Below, piece by piece: positions 51,518-60,980 of a stretch of 64,000 bases of DNA (the first letter of the stretch is position 1; each line of letters opens with the position of its first letter). Source of the DNA: Porphyrobacter sp. (lineage in GTDB: Bacteria; Pseudomonadota; Alphaproteobacteria; Sphingomonadales; Sphingomonadaceae); contig JAGIBN010000001.1 in NCBI GenBank assembly GCA_017744315.1, forward strand, positions 310,001-374,000, given 5' to 3'. The notes below the pieces were generated by a model that was not told the origin of the DNA, made no database searches, and was given only the letters and a program-made list of their open reading frames with translations. The position numbers and the translations under genes are program-made.

Positions 51518-53227
51518 ATGACAGAGGCGGTTGAAGGCCAGCGCAAGCCGGGCTGGCGGGTGCTGTTTCTCGCCCTGCGTCAACGGAAGACCGCCTTCAT
51601 GGCGCTGTTCGGATTTGCCTCGGGCCTGCCCTTCGCCTTGTTCCTCGGCACGCTCTACGCCTGGCTCACCGAGGCCGAGGTGGACCTTGAGACGATGGGT
51701 GTTTTCTCGTTGATCGGCCTCGCCTACGCGTTCCAGTTCCTGTGGTCGCCGCTGGTCGACAAGCTCGATCTCCCGGTTCTTCGCCGATTGGGCAAGCGCA
51801 AGCAGTGGATCGTGCTGGCGCAAGTGTTGCTCGGCGTGATCCTGCTGACGCTTTCGACGCTCGACCCGAAGTCGGCGCTCGGTTGGTTCTCGTTGCTCGC
51901 CGCCATCGGCGCGTTCGCAAGCGCGACCCAGGACATCGTCATCAACGCCTGGCGCATCGACGTAGCCGACGAAGAGGCGACGCTCGATATCCTCTCGACC
52001 GTCTACCAAATGGGCTTTCGCCTCTCGTCGCTGGTCGGCGGTGCGCTCGGCCTTATCATCGCCGCCAGGATCGGCTGGCCGCAGACTTACGTGATCATGG
52101 GCGGGGTATTGCTGGCGATCGGCATTGCGGGGCTGTTCGCGCCTGATGCCGAGGCCTCTGCCAGCCTGGCTTCGAGCGAGGCGGAACTGCACGAGCTCCG
52201 CCAGCCTGGGCAGCTCAATCCGAAAATCCGCAACTGGGCCCTGCTTGCGGTCGGCTTGCTATGGGGTTGGTCGCTCTCAGCCGTCGGCGTGTTCATGGTC
52301 AGGTCGATGACGGCTCTCCCCGAAAACCGCCCGGATCCTACGCTTTTCACCGCAACCTATGGCCCGCTGATCGTGATCGCGACAATCGTGCTTCCGGCGC
52401 TGATCGCGGGGCTCCTGGTCAAGCTGCAGCGCGAAGGGCGGCACGTCCTGACTGTCGAAGAAACGCACCGTTCTTCCGCCGGGCAGGTTGCCGATCATCT
52501 TTACCGCGCCTTGTTGCTTCCGATGACCGAGTTCGTCGGGCGCATGGGATGGTCGCTGGTGCTGATCCTGGGCCTCGTCCTGACCTATCGCATCTGCGAT
52601 TCGATCTGGGGAACCTTCGCCTATCCGTTCTATCTCGGCGAGTTGAAGTACACCAATGACGAGGTCGCAGTGGCCTCCAAGTTCTTCGGCGTTGGCGCGA
52701 CGGTGCTCGGCCTGGCCCTGGGCGGCTACATGCTGACGACCATCGGCCGCATGGCGACGCTTACTCTCGGAGCCGTGCTCGCCGCCGCGACGAACCTGCT
52801 TTACGCCGATCTGGCTGCGGGCGGCGCTACCATGTCGACGGTGAGCCGCCTTGTGGGCTTCACCTGGGCGGTCGAGCAATTCCCGGGCGGCAGCGAGAAG
52901 CTTGCGCGCTTGATGATCACGATCGGGGCGGAGAACCTGGCCACCGGTATTGCCGGCGCGGCTTATGTTGCGTGGCTCTCCTCGATCGTCGCCAAGGGAT
53001 ACAGCGCGGTGCAATACGCCTTGCTGGCCTCCCTGACCTTGCTCGTCGGCACGTTAGGCCGGGGGGCGCTCGGGCAGATGATCGAACAGCGCGGATATCA
53101 CGACGTCTTCATTTTTGTGACGCTGATTGGCGCAGTCGCGGTGGTGCTTTGCGTTCTGGAGTGGATCCGCGTGACCCGAATGGGCGACCGTTCGGGTGTC
53201 GAGGCGACGGCGCTAGCGGGCGTTTAG
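51518..53227 (+). CDS. AmpG-like MFS permease
   Basis: A 569-residue inner-membrane protein related to AmpG, which imports GlcNAc-anhydroMurNAc peptides for cell-wall recycling. FGFASGLPFALFLGTLYAWL in helix 1, FLWSPLVDKL, GAFASATQDIVINAWRIDV and a split topology with a long central part fit the AmpG group. AGGAGG lies 5 bases before the ATG at 51518; the TTG codon just upstream is less likely. If it is a muropeptide permease it would take up products of the transglycosylase at 6096; substrate assignment is inference. Confidence 0.85.
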   Translation: MTEAVEGQRKPGWRVLFLALRQRKTAFMALFGFASGLPFALFLGTLYAWLTEAEVDLETMGVFSLIGLAYAFQFLWSPLVDKLDLPVLRRLGKRKQWIVLAQVLLGVILLTLSTLDPKSALGWFSLLAAIGAFASATQDIVINAWRIDVADEEATLDILSTVYQMGFRLSSLVGGALGLIIAARIGWPQTYVIMGGVLLAIGIAGLFAPDAEASASLASSEAELHELRQPGQLNPKIRNWALLAVGLLWGWSLSAVGVFMVRSMTALPENRPDPTLFTATYGPLIVIATIVLPALIAGLLVKLQREGRHVLTVEETHRSSAGQVADHLYRALLLPMTEFVGRMGWSLVLILGLVLTYRICDSIWGTFAYPFYLGELKYTNDEVAVASKFFGVGATVLGLALGGYMLTTIGRMATLTLGAVLAAATNLLYADLAAGGATMSTVSRLVGFTWAVEQFPGGSEKLARLMITIGAENLATGIAGAAYVAWLSSIVAKGYSAVQYALLASLTLLVGTLGRGALGQMIEQRGYHDVFIFVTLIGAVAVVLCVLEWIRVTRMGDRSGVEATALAGV

Positions 53228-53277
53228 CGCGACCCGGATTTAAGACGACGCTAACCCCGGCATGCCACTGTCGGGTC

Positions 53278-53616
53278 ATGTCACGGCTTAATGTTTTTGG
53301 CGGCGCCGACCCGCGCCGCACGCACTCGCGTCTCGGAGTTAACTTCGTCGCTCGCCTGAAGACCGTGAGCGGTCTGCAGGAGGTTCGCCTGCTCGACCTG
53401 TCGCGGGGCGGGGCACACTTCGTCCTGAGCCGGCCGGAGAAGGTCCGTGACGGCATTCTCAGCTGGCTGCAGTACGAAGCGTTCGGCGGCGCCGTATGGC
53501 AGAAGGGCGATCGCGTGGGCCTGGAATTCGACCGGCCGATCCCGCTTCCCTATCTGGTCGAGACCCGCAAGCTCGCGCCATCCGTGGTGAGCGAAGAAGC
53601 GGTGAGCGAAGCTTAG
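53278..53616 (+). CDS. PilZ-domain protein
   Basis: A 112-residue protein consisting of one PilZ domain. The c-di-GMP-binding motifs are recognisable: the arginine cluster (DPRRTHSRLGVNF, RxxxR) and DLSRGG (DxSxxG) about 30 residues later. Such proteins act as c-di-GMP receptors or as non-binding adaptors. It lies 50 bases after the AmpG-like gene and ends 2 bases before the folC stop on the other strand. The MHYT-GGDEF-EAL protein in the window could supply the ligand. Confidence 0.85.
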   Translation: MSRLNVFGGADPRRTHSRLGVNFVARLKTVSGLQEVRLLDLSRGGAHFVLSRPEKVRDGILSWLQYEAFGGAVWQKGDRVGLEFDRPIPLPYLVETRKLAPSVVSEEAVSEA

Positions 53617-53618
53617 CC

Positions 53619-54914
53619 CTAGTCCGGAATCTCGTCGTTGGCCGCCAGGACCTTGCCCGCGAGGTAGAGCGAACCGGCAATAAGGACCGGCAGTCCATCA
53701 TCCGGCAGGTTGCGTAGAGCCGTCGCCACGTCGGGCGCCCAGTTAGCGCGGTCGCCGTAAGCGGCCTCACCGTGGGAATCGCTGCCGTCGATCGGCACGG
53801 CGGTGACGCTGGCCAGTTGGTCTTCGAGCGGATCGATGATCGTCTGCGGATAGCGGTTGGCGAGCATGCCGATGAGGAGATGCAGGCGCTGCCCGGCAAA
53901 ATGGCGGCCGATGGCAAGGCCGGCGTCGGCGTTATGTCCGCCGTCGAGCCAGACCTCGCGGTTCGGGGCCAGCGCGGTAAGCGGACCTTGTCCGAGCAAC
54001 TGCAAGCGAGCGGGCCAGCGAGCCGTACGGATGCCTTCCGCCATGGCTTCGGCGGAAACCTCGACCTTGTCCTGATGGCGGATCATCGCGACGGCGAGAG
54101 CGGCGTTGTCACCTTGGTGCTTCCCCGGAAGCTGGGGAAGGGGAAGGGAGAGCGTGCCGTTGCTGTCGCGGTATTCGATCGTGTCGCCGACTTCCGCGGA
54201 CCATTCATGGCCACGGCGGAAGAGCGGGGCGCCCGCGAGACCGGCGATGCGCGCGATCTCTGCCTCCAACGGCTCGGCGTAGCTTTGCGTCACCAGCGGC
54301 GATCCGGCGCGGGCGATACCGGCCTTCTCAAACGCGATGCGGACCATGGGTTCCGTCGGAGCACACTCTTCCGGGACCAGGAGGAAGGACTCGTGATCGA
54401 TGCCGAGCGTGGCGATACCGCAGGCGGCGGGTTGCACCATGACGTTGGTCGCGTCGAAGCGTCCGCCGAGGCCGACCTCGATCACGCAGGCGTCCGCCGG
54501 ATGGCGGGCGAAAGCGAGGAAAGTCGCCGCCGTCGTGACCTCGAAGAAGCTCGGGCCGAGGCCTTCGCCGATGTCGAGCACTTCCTTGAGCAGCGAGGCG
54601 AGTTCCTCGTCTGAGATCAGCTTGCCGGCGATGCGGATACGCTCGTTGTAGCGCACCAGGTGTGGCTTGATCGCCGAGTGAACCGTGAGGCCCTGAGCTT
54701 CCATGATCGAGCGGAGATAGGCGCAGGTCGAGCCTTTGCCGTTGGTCCCCGCGACGTGGAACACAGGCGGCAGATGCTTCTGCGGATCGCCGAGAAGTGC
54801 CAGCAATTCGCGGATTACTTCCAGGCCGAGGCGGCCCTGGGGCAGTGAAAGCGCCGCCAGACGGTCAAGCTGCGCCTGGACCGCCGGATCTTCGGAGGCT
54901 GCAAAGTCTTTCAT
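53619..54914 (-). CDS. folC: Bifunctional folylpolyglutamate synthase / dihydrofolate synthase
   Basis: It adds glutamate to dihydropteroate and folates. The 431 residues show the Mur-ligase fold: P-loop HVAGTNGKGSTCAYL, the Mg-binding SFFEVTTAATFLAF, GLGGRFDATN, and WLDGGHNADA in the C-terminal domain. It follows accD with 12 bases between them, as the last gene of the trpB-trpA-accD-folC run. Confidence 0.96.
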   Translation of the reverse strand: MKDFAASEDPAVQAQLDRLAALSLPQGRLGLEVIRELLALLGDPQKHLPPVFHVAGTNGKGSTCAYLRSIMEAQGLTVHSAIKPHLVRYNERIRIAGKLISDEELASLLKEVLDIGEGLGPSFFEVTTAATFLAFARHPADACVIEVGLGGRFDATNVMVQPAACGIATLGIDHESFLLVPEECAPTEPMVRIAFEKAGIARAGSPLVTQSYAEPLEAEIARIAGLAGAPLFRRGHEWSAEVGDTIEYRDSNGTLSLPLPQLPGKHQGDNAALAVAMIRHQDKVEVSAEAMAEGIRTARWPARLQLLGQGPLTALAPNREVWLDGGHNADAGLAIGRHFAGQRLHLLIGMLANRYPQTIIDPLEDQLASVTAVPIDGSDSHGEAAYGDRANWAPDVATALRNLPDDGLPVLIAGSLYLAGKVLAANDEIPD

Positions 54915-54926
54915 GGCGGCGCAGGA

Positions 54927-55778
54927 TCAGGCGGCGGCTTCGGCCGGCGCCAGGTAATCGATGAGGTTGGCCAGCGTCGCGCGCAGCTGATGACGGTCGA
55001 CGACCATGTCGACCATGCCGTGCTTGTGCAGGTACTCGGCGCGCTGGAACCCTTCGGGCAGCTGCGCGCGGATCGTGTCCTGGATCACGCGTTGGCCGGC
55101 AAAGCCGATCAGTGCGCCAGGCTCGGCAATGTGGACATCGCCCAGCATGGCATAGCTGGCAGTGACGCCGCCCGTCGTCGGATCAGACAGCACGACGATG
55201 TAGGGCAGACCGGCTTCCTTGAGCCGCCGCGTCATCACCGTCGCCTTGGGCATCTGCATCAGGCTGAGGATGCCCTCCTGCATGCGGGCGCCACCTGCGG
55301 CCGTCACCACGACAAAAGCGCAGCGTTCTTGCAGAGCTCTGGCAGCCGCGGCGCAGAAGGCATCGCCCACCGCCATGCCCATCGAACCGGCCATGAAGCC
55401 GAAGTCCTGCACGCCGACAACCGCGGGCAAACCCTCGATCCGGCCATAGGCGGCGGTGAAGGCATCCTCGTGCGGGTTGGAGGCGCGTGCCGCCTTGAGG
55501 CGGTCGGCATAGCGCTTGGTGTCGCGGAACTTGAGCGGGTCTTCGCGCACCTGCGGTGCCGGAAGCAGCTCGTAACCTTCGTCAAGCAACTGGCCGAGTC
55601 GCGCGTCGGCACCGATACGGCCATGGTACTCGCAGCGCGGACAGACGTAGAGGTTTGCCTCGTATTCCTTGCTGAAGAGCATGTCGTGACAGCGCGGGCA
55701 CTTGACCCACAGGTTGTCGGGCGTTTCGCGCTTGTTGCTGAAGGGCAGCGCGTTGCGGACACGGGTTAGCCAGCTCAT
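54927..55778 (-). CDS. accD: Acetyl-CoA carboxylase carboxyltransferase subunit beta
   Basis: Together with AccA it transfers the carboxyl from biotin to acetyl-CoA, making malonyl-CoA. The 283 residues begin with the zinc ribbon (CPRC and CPRC about 20 residues apart) and continue with the crotonase-fold core ([55 protein letters not shown]). The ATG overlaps the trpA stop by 4 bases. Malonyl-CoA is also the extender for the type III PKS in this window. Confidence 0.97.
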   Translation of the reverse strand: MSWLTRVRNALPFSNKRETPDNLWVKCPRCHDMLFSKEYEANLYVCPRCEYHGRIGADARLGQLLDEGYELLPAPQVREDPLKFRDTKRYADRLKAARASNPHEDAFTAAYGRIEGLPAVVGVQDFGFMAGSMGMAVGDAFCAAAARALQERCAFVVVTAAGGARMQEGILSLMQMPKATVMTRRLKEAGLPYIVVLSDPTTGGVTASYAMLGDVHIAEPGALIGFAGQRVIQDTIRAQLPEGFQRAEYLHKHGMVDMVVDRHQLRATLANLIDYLAPAEAAA

Positions 55779-56569
55779 GCGGCCTCCCTTGCAGCCGAAT
55801 GGACCGCCGCTGCAAGCTCTGATGTCAGTCGGCGGATGTGTTCGGGAGCGTTTTCCCCATGAGTTCCGACCAGCTCGACCAGCGCGGAGCCCACCACGAC
55901 GCCATCGGCGACACGGGCAATTGCGGAGGCCTGCTCGGGCGTGCGCACGCCGAAGCCGACAACTACGGGAAGGTTGGTCGCCTGCTTGAGACGCGCAACA
56001 TTCTCCTCGATCGAACCCATCGCGGCCTGCTGCATGCCGGTGATCCCCGCCACCGAGACGTAGTAGATGAAGCCCGAAGAGCCCTCGAGCACGGCCGGAA
56101 GCCGCTTGGCATCGGTCGTCGGAGTGGCAAGGCGGATCGGGGCGATGCCTTTTTCGCGCAGCGCCGGTCCGAGCGCGTCGTCTTCCTCTGGTGGAATGTC
56201 GACGCAGATCACGCCGTCCACGCCGCAGCCGTGGGCCTCGCCCGCGAACCACTCCGGCCCGCGGCGGACCATCGGGTTGGCGTAGCCCATCAACACCAGC
56301 GGCACGTCAGGGTGACGTTCGCGGAACTCGTCGGCGATCATCAGCACTTCGCGAGTGGTCGTGCCCTTGCCGAGGCTGCGCAAGTTGGCCGCCTGAATCG
56401 CAGGGCCATCAGCCATTGGATCGGTGAACGGCATGCCCAGCTCGATCACGTCCGCGCCACCTTCGACGAGGGCGTCGAGGTTGGCGGCAGTGTCGCCGTC
56501 ACCGGCGGTGATAAAGCACACGAGGGCGGGGTGGCCCTTGGCGAACGCGGAGGCGAGGCGGGTGGTCAC
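55775..56569 (-). CDS. trpA: Tryptophan synthase alpha subunit
   Basis: It cleaves indole-glycerol phosphate to indole and passes it through a tunnel to TrpB. The 264 residues carry the catalytic Glu in [16 protein letters not shown] and Asp in CVDIPPEE, plus the phosphate-binding [13 protein letters not shown] and [10 protein letters not shown]. Starts and stops overlap by 4 bases with trpB upstream and accD downstream. Confidence 0.97.
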   Translation of the reverse strand: MTTRLASAFAKGHPALVCFITAGDGDTAANLDALVEGGADVIELGMPFTDPMADGPAIQAANLRSLGKGTTTREVLMIADEFRERHPDVPLVLMGYANPMVRRGPEWFAGEAHGCGVDGVICVDIPPEEDDALGPALREKGIAPIRLATPTTDAKRLPAVLEGSSGFIYYVSVAGITGMQQAAMGSIEENVARLKQATNLPVVVGFGVRTPEQASAIARVADGVVVGSALVELVGTHGENAPEHIRRLTSELAAAVHSAAREAA

Positions 56570-57780
56570 AGCTTCACCCCCAGGTGCTCAGCCACGGTGA
56601 AGATGTCCTTGTCACCCCGGCCGGAGACGTTGACGAGGATCCGCTGATCCTTGCGATAGTCCTTCACCACCTTGGGCAGCGCGGCGAGAGCGTGGGAGCT
56701 TTCGAGCGCGGGGATGATGCCCTCGAGCTTGCAGCACAGCTGGAACGCTTCGAGCGCTTCGTTGTCGGTGATCGGCAGGTACTTCACCCGGCCGCTTTCA
56801 TGCAGCCACGAGTGTTCAGGTCCGATGCCCGGATAGTCCAGGCCGGCGCTGATCGAGTGAGCTTCTGTGATCTGGCCGTCCTCGTCCTGCAGCAAGTAAG
56901 TCTTGTTGCCATGGAGGATGCCCGGGAAACCGCCCGTCAGGCTGGCGGCGTGTTGCCCGGTTTCGATTCCGTGGCCCGCAGCTTCGATGCCGAGCATGGC
57001 GACGTCCGGATCGTCGAGAAACGGATGGAACAGACCGATTGCGTTCGAGCCGCCACCCACTGCCGCGATCAGCAAATCAGGCAGAGCGCCGGTGCGCCCC
57101 AGCATCTGCTCGCGCGCCTCGCGTCCGATGACACTCTGGAAGTCGCGAACGAGTTCCGGATAGGGGTGCGGGCCGGCGGCGGTGCCGATAATGTAGAACG
57201 TGTCGTGGACGTTCGCGACCCAGTCGCGCAGCGCCTCGTTCATCGCGTCCTTGAGCGTCTTCGCGCCGCTTTCGACCGGCACCACTTCGGCACCGAGTAG
57301 CTTCATGCGGAAGACGTTGGGTTGCTGCCGAGCGACGTCGGTCGAGCCCATGTAGATCACGCAAGGCAGACCGAACCGTGCGCAGACCGTGGCCGTGGCG
57401 ACGCCATGCTGACCCGCGCCGGTCTCGGCGATGATCCGCGTCTTGCCCATGCGGATGGCGAGCAGGATCTGGCCGATGCAGTTGTTGATCTTGTGCGCGC
57501 CGGTGTGGTTCAGCTCTTCGCGCTTGAACCAGATCTCGGCGCCGCCGAAATGCTCGGTCAGCCTTTCCGCGAAGTAGAGCGGGCTGGGGCGGCCGACGTA
57601 ATGCTCGAGCAGATCTTCGAACTGCGCCTTGAATGCCGGGTCGGCCTTGGCCGCACGGTATTCGCTTTCGAGGTCGAGGATCAGCGGCATCAGCGTTTCG
57701 GCGACATAGCGCCCGCCGAATTGGCCGAAATGTCCGCGCTCATCAGGCTGATTGCGGTAGGAGTTGGGTTGATCGGTCAT
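56566..57780 (-). CDS. trpB: Tryptophan synthase beta subunit
   Basis: A PLP enzyme that joins indole and serine to tryptophan. The 404 residues have the Lys in [11 protein letters not shown] that binds PLP, the [13 protein letters not shown] loop with the catalytic Glu, the phosphate-binding GGGSNAIG and the [17 protein letters not shown] segment. It is the first gene of the downstream trp block: the expected neighbour trpF lies 1.5 kb away beyond two opposite-strand genes, so trpB must have its own promoter in 57781-57980. No leader-peptide attenuator was found there. Confidence 0.97.
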   Translation of the reverse strand: MTDQPNSYRNQPDERGHFGQFGGRYVAETLMPLILDLESEYRAAKADPAFKAQFEDLLEHYVGRPSPLYFAERLTEHFGGAEIWFKREELNHTGAHKINNCIGQILLAIRMGKTRIIAETGAGQHGVATATVCARFGLPCVIYMGSTDVARQQPNVFRMKLLGAEVVPVESGAKTLKDAMNEALRDWVANVHDTFYIIGTAAGPHPYPELVRDFQSVIGREAREQMLGRTGALPDLLIAAVGGGSNAIGLFHPFLDDPDVAMLGIEAAGHGIETGQHAASLTGGFPGILHGNKTYLLQDEDGQITEAHSISAGLDYPGIGPEHSWLHESGRVKYLPITDNEALEAFQLCCKLEGIIPALESSHALAALPKVVKDYRKDQRILVNVSGRGDKDIFTVAEHLGVKL

Positions 57781-57980
57781 GACTGTCGAGCCGCTTGGCA
57801 GAGCCTCTCGGCCTTGTCCAGAAACAGCGTGCTGAATGCCGCACGGGCAATATTACCACACCGCTGATGCGCAACGGCAACATATTCTAACAAACTGGAA
57901 TCGCCGTGGTTTTGTGAATGGCTTTCGGCGCGCTCGCGGCTAGAGGCGCGCTCCGCCGCCAAGGGGTGCGGCATACTGGC

Positions 57981-58006
57981 GGAGCGACGCAATAATGCGA
58001 CGCTCC
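57981..58006 (+). promoter_or_regulatory. Leader hairpin just upstream of the first barrel gene
   Basis: GGAGCG-A-CGCA (57981-57991) pairs with TGCG-A-CGCTCC (57996-58006) around an ATAA loop with one A-A mismatch. It ends 4 bases before the GAAGGAG ribosome-binding region of the gene at 58026 and could protect the 5-prime end of an abundant mRNA. Confidence 0.4.
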
Positions 58007-58025
58007 GTCCGAAGGAGAAAAATAA

Positions 58026-58487
58026 GTGAAGATTCAAGCTGCTCTGTTCGCCGCTGCTGCCGCTCTCGTTGCCGCCACTCCGGCTGCTGCCAACGAATTC
58101 CGCGTTGAAGCGCGCGGCGGCCTCACCTTCGGCGAAAACCAGAGCAACGAAGCCGTCATCGGCGCCGCTGCCGGTTACGACTACGACATCAGCGAAGGCG
58201 TGTTCGTCGGTCTCGAAGGTTCGGTGGACAAGGTCCTCATCGACGGTTCGGGCGTGATCCTGGGCGGCACCGCGCGCCTCGGCATGAAGGAAGGCAATTC
58301 CAAGTTCTTCGTCGACGGCGGCTACAGCTACCTGACCTGCGACTTCTGCAACGACGCAGTTCACGTCGGCCTCGGTGTTGAGCAGCCGCTGGCTGGCAGC
58401 GTCTACGGCAAGGTCGGCTACCGTCACTTCTTCTTCGAAGGCACGGATTCGAACGTTGTCGCAGCCGGCATCGGCATGCGCTTCTGA
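58026..58487 (+). CDS. Small outer-membrane beta-barrel protein, duplicate 1
   Basis: A 153-residue protein starting at GTG with GGAG about 10 bases upstream. It has a signal peptide (ending ATPAAA) and a mature part of about 130 residues with alternating strands and the C-terminal signature GIGMRF. It carries a CxxC pair (YLTCDFCND) that could form a disulfide in an extracellular loop. Its closest relative is the next gene on the same strand. The size suits an 8-stranded Opa/OmpX-like barrel. It lies inside the otherwise conserved trpF-trpB block. Confidence 0.85.
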   Translation: MKIQAALFAAAAALVAATPAAANEFRVEARGGLTFGENQSNEAVIGAAAGYDYDISEGVFVGLEGSVDKVLIDGSGVILGGTARLGMKEGNSKFFVDGGYSYLTCDFCNDAVHVGLGVEQPLAGSVYGKVGYRHFFFEGTDSNVVAAGIGMRF

Positions 58488-58510
58488 TCGTTTAGATCAA
58501 AGTGACTTGA

Positions 58511-58539
58511 AGGGGCGGTCCGATGGACCGCCCCTTTTT
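58511..58539 (+). terminator. Rho-independent terminator after barrel duplicate 1
   Basis: AGGGGCGGTCC (58511-58521) and GGACCGCCCCT (58525-58535) pair perfectly around a 3-base loop and are followed by a T-run. Confidence 0.93.
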
Positions 58540-58734
58540 CATGCGCCCAAGCGGTTTGCGTTAGAGTGGCTGTTGCCGGGCAGCAACATGCGCGACGTCG
58601 AAGCGGCGAGATCCGTAAACATACTGAATGGAAACCCTAAACCTCACGGCTAGCTCTCCGCCGCCGCCGAGACGCGGTCGAAGAGATGCAGGGCTCAGCT
58701 TCTGCACAAGTGAGTTTTACAGGAGTTCCAAGTG

Positions 58735-59190
58735 GTGAATATTCGAATTGCCGTGCTCGCGGCAGCGCTAACCGTTTCCGTCCCCGCTGCTGCTAACGAC
58801 TTCCGCGCCGAAGCGCGCGGCGGCATGACTTTTGGCAATGATCAGACTTCGGAAGCTCTGATCGGCGTCGCTGGCGGCTATGACCTCGACATCAGCGAAA
58901 ATGCCTTTGCTGGCGTCGAAGCTTCGGTCGACAAGGTTCTGGTCGATGGCTCGGGCGTAATCCTTGGTGGAACCGCGCGACTTGGCCTGAAGAGTGGTGG
59001 CGTCAAAGCCTACATCGATGGTGGCTACAGCTATTTGACGTGCGATCTTTGCGGCGACGCTGTCCACGCAGGTCTCGGTGTCGAGCTTCCGATTTCTGGA
59101 CGCGTCTATGGCAAGGTCGGCTACCGTTATTTCTTCTTCGATGGCACCGACTCGAATTTGGCGACGGCCGGTATCGGCATGCGGTTTTGA
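58735..59190 (+). CDS. Small outer-membrane beta-barrel protein, duplicate 2
   Basis: A 151-residue paralogue of the preceding gene, with shared segments such as EARGG, VDGSGVILGGTARLG, DGGYSYLTCD and GIGMRF, including the CxxC pair (CDLC). The start is GTG at 58735, which aligns with its paralogue; a GTG one codon upstream is also possible. AGGAG lies 9 bases upstream. It has its own terminator, so the two copies are separate transcription units with independent regulation. Confidence 0.85.
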   Translation: MNIRIAVLAAALTVSVPAAANDFRAEARGGMTFGNDQTSEALIGVAGGYDLDISENAFAGVEASVDKVLVDGSGVILGGTARLGLKSGGVKAYIDGGYSYLTCDLCGDAVHAGLGVELPISGRVYGKVGYRYFFFDGTDSNLATAGIGMRF

Positions 59191-59212
59191 TCGATAGAAT
59201 AGAACAGATGCC

Positions 59213-59243
59213 AAGGGCGGTCCGTCAGCGGGCCGCCCTTTTT
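59213..59243 (+). terminator. Rho-independent terminator after barrel duplicate 2
   Basis: AAGGGCGG (59213-59220) pairs with CCGCCCTT (59233-59240), extended by three more pairs including a wobble, followed by a T-run that ends just before the trpF stop codon on the other strand. Confidence 0.9.
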
Positions 59244-59244
59244 C

Positions 59245-59883
59245 TTAGGCGCTCTGTGCTGCCCGGCAAAAGGCCGCGATCTTGCTCAAGTCTTTGACGC
59301 CGGGTGCGCTTTCTAACCCAGATGAGGCATCAACCAGAGGGGCGCTTGTCATGCGGATGGCGTCCGCGACGTTGTCCGGGCCGAGCCCGCCCGCAAGGCC
59401 CCACGGCATTTCATGCTTGAAGCCGCCCAGCAGTGACCAGTCGAAAGCTAGACCCTGACCGCCAGGGAGCTTCTTTGCCGGAGCATCGTAAAGCACCATG
59501 TCCGCCACGTCCTTGTAGCGCTGGGCACGCTCAAGGCTGCCGGCATCGCTGACACCCACCGCCTTCCACAAGGCAAGACCGCGGCTGTACTGCCGTACCA
59601 GCGAGAGCCATTCCGGCGCCTCGCGGCCATGAAACTGCACGACGTCCGGGCGCACGGCCTGCACCGCCTCGACCAGCGCCTGAGGCTGAGTGTCGACCAG
59701 CAGCAACACCACTTTCACTTCGACCGGAACGCGAGCCCGCAAGGCTGCGGCCTGCTGGAGCGTGACGTGGCGCGGGCTCGGCTCGTAGTGGACAAGGCCG
59801 ATGTGCGTCGCTCGCGCGGAAACGGCTGCATCGATCGCTTCGGGCGTCGAAAGGCCGCAAATCTTGATCTGGGTTTCAGGCAT
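59245..59883 (-). CDS. trpF: Phosphoribosylanthranilate isomerase
   Basis: It catalyses the Amadori rearrangement in tryptophan synthesis. The 212-residue TIM barrel has the general-base Cys in QIKICGLSTPE, the catalytic Asp in VLYDAP, and GLGPDNVADAI with DASSGLESAPGVKD for phosphate binding. It follows pyrF with a 43-base gap and is cut off from trpB by the two barrel genes. Confidence 0.95.
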   Translation of the reverse strand: MPETQIKICGLSTPEAIDAAVSARATHIGLVHYEPSPRHVTLQQAAALRARVPVEVKVVLLLVDTQPQALVEAVQAVRPDVVQFHGREAPEWLSLVRQYSRGLALWKAVGVSDAGSLERAQRYKDVADMVLYDAPAKKLPGGQGLAFDWSLLGGFKHEMPWGLAGGLGPDNVADAIRMTSAPLVDASSGLESAPGVKDLSKIAAFCRAAQSA

Positions 59884-59926
59884 GTACGCGCCCTAGGGCA
59901 AGCGCAGCTTGCAGGAAAGGGGCCCG

Positions 59927-60601
59927 CTAAAGCGTCGCCGCAATCGCCCGCGCGGCTGCGACCGGATCCTCAGCGCGGCTGATCGGGCGTCCGATTACCA
60001 GCACACTCGCTCCATCATCCCGGGCCTGTCGCGGTGTCACCACGCGCTTCTGGTCCCCAGCGCCGCTGCCCGCGGGTCGCAGGCCGGGCACGACGAAGTA
60101 GCCGTCACGCCACTGGCGATGCACCGCCTCAACCTCGTGACCCGAGCACACGATGCCGTCGAGACCGGCGACTTCCGCCAGTTCGGCCAGACGCAGGACC
60201 TGGTCATGCGGGGTGCCGTCGACACCCATTCGCTTGAGATCGCGCTCGTCGAGGCTGGTCAGCATGGTCACCGCGACGACCTTGGTGTTGGCCGATGCCG
60301 CTGCCTTGGCATCCTCCATCATCGCCCGCCCGCCGCTTGCATGAATGGTCACGATGGCGGGCTCCAGGACGTGGATCGCCTGCATCGCGCCCGCGACGGT
60401 GTTGGGGATGTCATGCAGCTTGAGGTCGAGGAAGATCGGCAGGCCGACATGGGCGATCTCGTGCACGCCATGATGACCATGGGCGCAGAAGAATTCCAGG
60501 CCGAGCTTGAGTCCCCCAACGTGGTCCTTGACCTTTTCGGCCAGCGCCCGAGCCGCGTCGAGTTGCGGCAAGTCCAGCGCGAGATAAATAGGGTTGCTCA
60601 C
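59927..60601 (-). CDS. pyrF: Orotidine 5-prime-phosphate decarboxylase
   Basis: It makes UMP in the last step of de novo pyrimidine synthesis. The 224-residue TIM barrel has the catalytic Lys/Asp pair in FLDLKLHDIPNTV, VTIHASGG and the phosphate loop VIGRPISRAEDP. The start codon is GTG at 60601, overlapping the stop of the LapA-domain gene by 4 bases (GTGA). Confidence 0.96.
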   Translation of the reverse strand: MSNPIYLALDLPQLDAARALAEKVKDHVGGLKLGLEFFCAHGHHGVHEIAHVGLPIFLDLKLHDIPNTVAGAMQAIHVLEPAIVTIHASGGRAMMEDAKAAASANTKVVAVTMLTSLDERDLKRMGVDGTPHDQVLRLAELAEVAGLDGIVCSGHEVEAVHRQWRDGYFVVPGLRPAGSGAGDQKRVVTPRQARDDGASVLVIGRPISRAEDPVAAARAIAATL

Positions 60602-60915
60602 GGGGTTAACGACTTGTTCTCGTCTTCGACGATCGGCTCAGCGACCGGCGGGGGTGGGGCGGAGGCCATCGCCGCAGTCTTGGCGGCGTTCTCCAGCGAA
60701 TTGATCCGCCGTTGATAGTTCCACGTGCTGGCGCGATGAAGCAGCCACATCGGCACGAAGCCAATCAGGAAGGAAACCACCACAAGAGCGGGGATCTTCG
60801 TTTCGACGACCAGGTTTTCCCAGATCTTCACGACTATCGGGTCCCAGTTGTTGATCGAAAAGATCAACAGGGCGACCACAAGCAAAACCCACACGATTGT
60901 GCGAACGATTTTCAT
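60598..60915 (-). CDS. LapA-domain (lipopolysaccharide assembly protein A-like) membrane protein
   Basis: A 105-residue inner-membrane protein with two helices (about 5-22 and 42-62) and a cytoplasmic coiled tail. NWDPIVVKIWENL between the helices is typical of the LapA/DUF1049 domain, which helps control LPS synthesis with LapB in enterics. No LapB-like gene is near. The ATG at 60915 is chosen; coupling to pyrF is through a 4-base overlap. Confidence 0.82.
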   Translation of the reverse strand: MKIVRTIVWVLLVVALLIFSINNWDPIVVKIWENLVVETKIPALVVVSFLIGFVPMWLLHRASTWNYQRRINSLENAAKTAAMASAPPPPVAEPIVEDENKSLTP

Positions 60916-60980
60916 GCCCACGCTCCTTCGCTGCACTCTGGCCTAATGCGAATGAGCGACGAAGGGAAGTCCACGACCAA

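Noticed and set aside
57781..57980. Tryptophan attenuator or leader peptide upstream of trpB
   Set aside because: No short frame with clustered Trp codons followed by alternative hairpins was found on the minus strand.
57777..58427. Open frame on the minus strand across the trpB upstream region and the first barrel gene
   Set aside because: It covers a barrel gene that has a signal peptide, a C-terminal Phe and a terminator; the antisense product has no recognisable feature.
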